The notes beneath the pieces are model-generated. The model was not told where the DNA came from, searched no databases, and saw nothing but the letters and a program-made list of their open reading frames with translations. From NCBI GenBank assembly GCA_029194675.1, contig JARFXP010000001.1:310001-374000 (forward strand): a stretch of DNA of 64,000 nt, read 5' to 3'. The position numbers were made by a program, and so were the translations under genes. Positions 63,148-64,000 of the stretch are shown piece after piece. This DNA comes from Nitrospira sp. (GTDB taxonomy: Bacteria > Nitrospirota > Nitrospiria > Nitrospirales > Nitrospiraceae). How positions within the stretch are numbered: the first letter of the stretch is position 1; each line of letters begins with the position of its first letter.

Positions 63148-64000
63148 ATGGGTGGACATATCGTGATCGAACAATTGGAGTTCCGGGGCCGTTGCGGTGT
63201 GACGTCCGAGGAACGCGCTCGCCCCCAATCCCTTGCCGTCGATTTGGAATTGGACTGTCGCCTGGAGGCGGCAGGGTTGTCCGACGATCTTGTTCACACG
63301 ATCGACTATGCGAAAGTGGTTCAGCGTGTCATCGACATTGGAACCGTTCGAGAGTCTCAGCTGCTGGAAACGCTGGCGGAACGACTCCTGATAACACTGT
63401 TCGACGAATTCCCGATCAGTCGCATCAAACTGTGGCTGCGGAAGTTGCACCCCCCGATTTCCTTCGTAACCCGCTCCGTCGGGATCTGCATCGAGCGCAC
63501 AAGACTCGCGCAGCAGGTGGTCCGCGCTGATCCTCCACCGGCCCGGTTTCTCATCCAACAACTTCATCGGCTTCCCAAGGGGAAGGTCCTCGACGTGGCG
63601 TCCGGCAGCGGCCGTCACACGCTGTTCCTCGCGTCGCTGGGCTATCAGGTCGAAGCCGTCGATCGCGATGAACAGGCCCTCACACAACTTTCTGCCGTCG
63701 CCCGAACACGACAGCTCTCCGGTATCAGCTCGCGAGTGCTTGATTTGGAACCGTCGACGCCGCAGGAGCCGAATCTCGGGCATGAAGCGTACGATGCCAT
63801 TCTCATCTTCTTTTACCTGAACCGGCCGCTCCTCCCCTATCTCATCGACGCGTTGAAACCCGGCGGTGTCTTGCTGTATGAAACCTTCACCGTCGATAAC
63901 CACGTCCGGCGCCGACATCCAAAGCGTCAAGAGTTTTGCCTTGCGCCGTGCGAACTCCTGAGCCTCACACCCGGACTCCGCATTCTCCATTACGACGAAG
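63148..64000 (+). CDS. folB: Dihydroneopterin aldolase fused to a SAM methyltransferase (3' end cut by the window)
   Basis: A single open frame from ATG at 63148 (GTG at 63163 is an alternative) to the window end. The N-terminal 120 residues are FolB: GRCGVTSEERARPQSLAVDL, DYAKVVQRV, LLETLAERLL and LRKLHPPISF, the folate-pathway aldolase forming 6-hydroxymethyl-dihydropterin. After a short linker a class I methyltransferase domain begins with KVLDVASGSGRHTLFLASLG and EAVDRDEQAL, and continues with FFYLNRPLLPYLIDALKPGG. This resembles TehB-like methyltransferases. The gene continues past 64000. I see no stop or frame shift between the domains. Confidence 0.8.
   Translation, partial: MGGHIVIEQLEFRGRCGVTSEERARPQSLAVDLELDCRLEAAGLSDDLVHTIDYAKVVQRVIDIGTVRESQLLETLAERLLITLFDEFPISRIKLWLRKLHPPISFVTRSVGICIERTRLAQQVVRADPPPARFLIQQLHRLPKGKVLDVASGSGRHTLFLASLGYQVEAVDRDEQALTQLSAVARTRQLSGISSRVLDLEPSTPQEPNLGHEAYDAILIFFYLNRPLLPYLIDALKPGGVLLYETFTVDNHVRRRHPKRQEFCLAPCELLSLTPGLRILHYDE

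Noticed and set aside
63145-63990. Minus-strand open frame (281 codons) at the right edge
   Set aside because: It is antisense to the FolB-methyltransferase frame, which has clear motifs for both domains.

Overview
The window looks like a chromosomal segment of a Nitrospira-type bacterium. This is an inference from the moderately high GC, the two-partner secretion/CHAT/DUF928 locus, the many two-component and HD-GYP proteins, an NHL-repeat protein, and dispersed palindromic elements of the kind I associate with Nitrospira genomes (9060-9182, 38690-38803). No rRNA or marker gene in the window proves it.

Layout. 1-9.2 kb: a truncated tRNA-Arg, then a two-partner secretion locus (haemagglutinin-type exoprotein, two small beta-rich proteins, FhaC-type transporter, TPR-CHAT protein). 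9.3-16 kb: a DUF928 protein, a sensory operon (ABC-type substrate-binding protein, histidine kinase, NtrC-type sigma54 response regulator) and an operon of three tiny ORFs, then tRNA-Pro. 16-31.7 kb: mostly housekeeping genes on the minus strand (rdgB, rph, aroC, aspS, rluB, guaA, guaB), an SGNH membrane protein, an HD-GYP response regulator and a double-propeller NHL protein. 32-41 kb: a cytochrome c, an operon of copper-amine-oxidase-like and coiled-coil lipoproteins, a methyltransferase and a ProA-like protein without the catalytic cysteine. 41-50.4 kb: a TIR/NTPase/FGE-domain protein, an NTT-like transporter, threonine aldolase, a nucleotidyltransferase, gnd and zwf. 50.5-58.4 kb: the accessory cluster described next. 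58.6-64 kb: thioredoxin, SGNH esterase, HEAT-repeat and HD-GYP proteins, and a FolB-methyltransferase fusion that runs off the edge.

The most unusual region is 50.5-58.4 kb, all on the minus strand. It encodes a PatA/PatG-like subtilisin, a 72-aa CxxC protein, a stand-alone PatG-like domain protein, poly-gamma-glutamate-hydrolase-family proteins (one intact, one truncated) and seven small proteins sharing a fixed-length N-terminal block MPGF[ST]A[EDS]xS[LVA]x6Y followed by unrelated, often cysteine-rich C-termini. One C-terminus is a Kazal-type protease-inhibitor domain and another has an inhibitor-cystine-knot cysteine pattern. Remnants of the PatG-like 3' end sit in front of some of these genes, which suggests growth by block duplication. 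It resembles a peptide-maturation or export system related to the cyanobactin proteases, but no YcaO heterocyclase is present.

A second theme is regulatory. Five intergenic regions (before the secretion locus, the sensory operon, the tiny-ORF operon, the HD-GYP regulator and the peptide cluster) each carry a palindrome related to GATnCAG-N-CTGnATC, followed 55-140 bp downstream by a -24/-12 (sigma54-type) promoter candidate. The NtrC-type regulator at 13681-15128 is the obvious candidate activator, so adhesion, signalling and the peptide cluster may form one sigma54 regulon.
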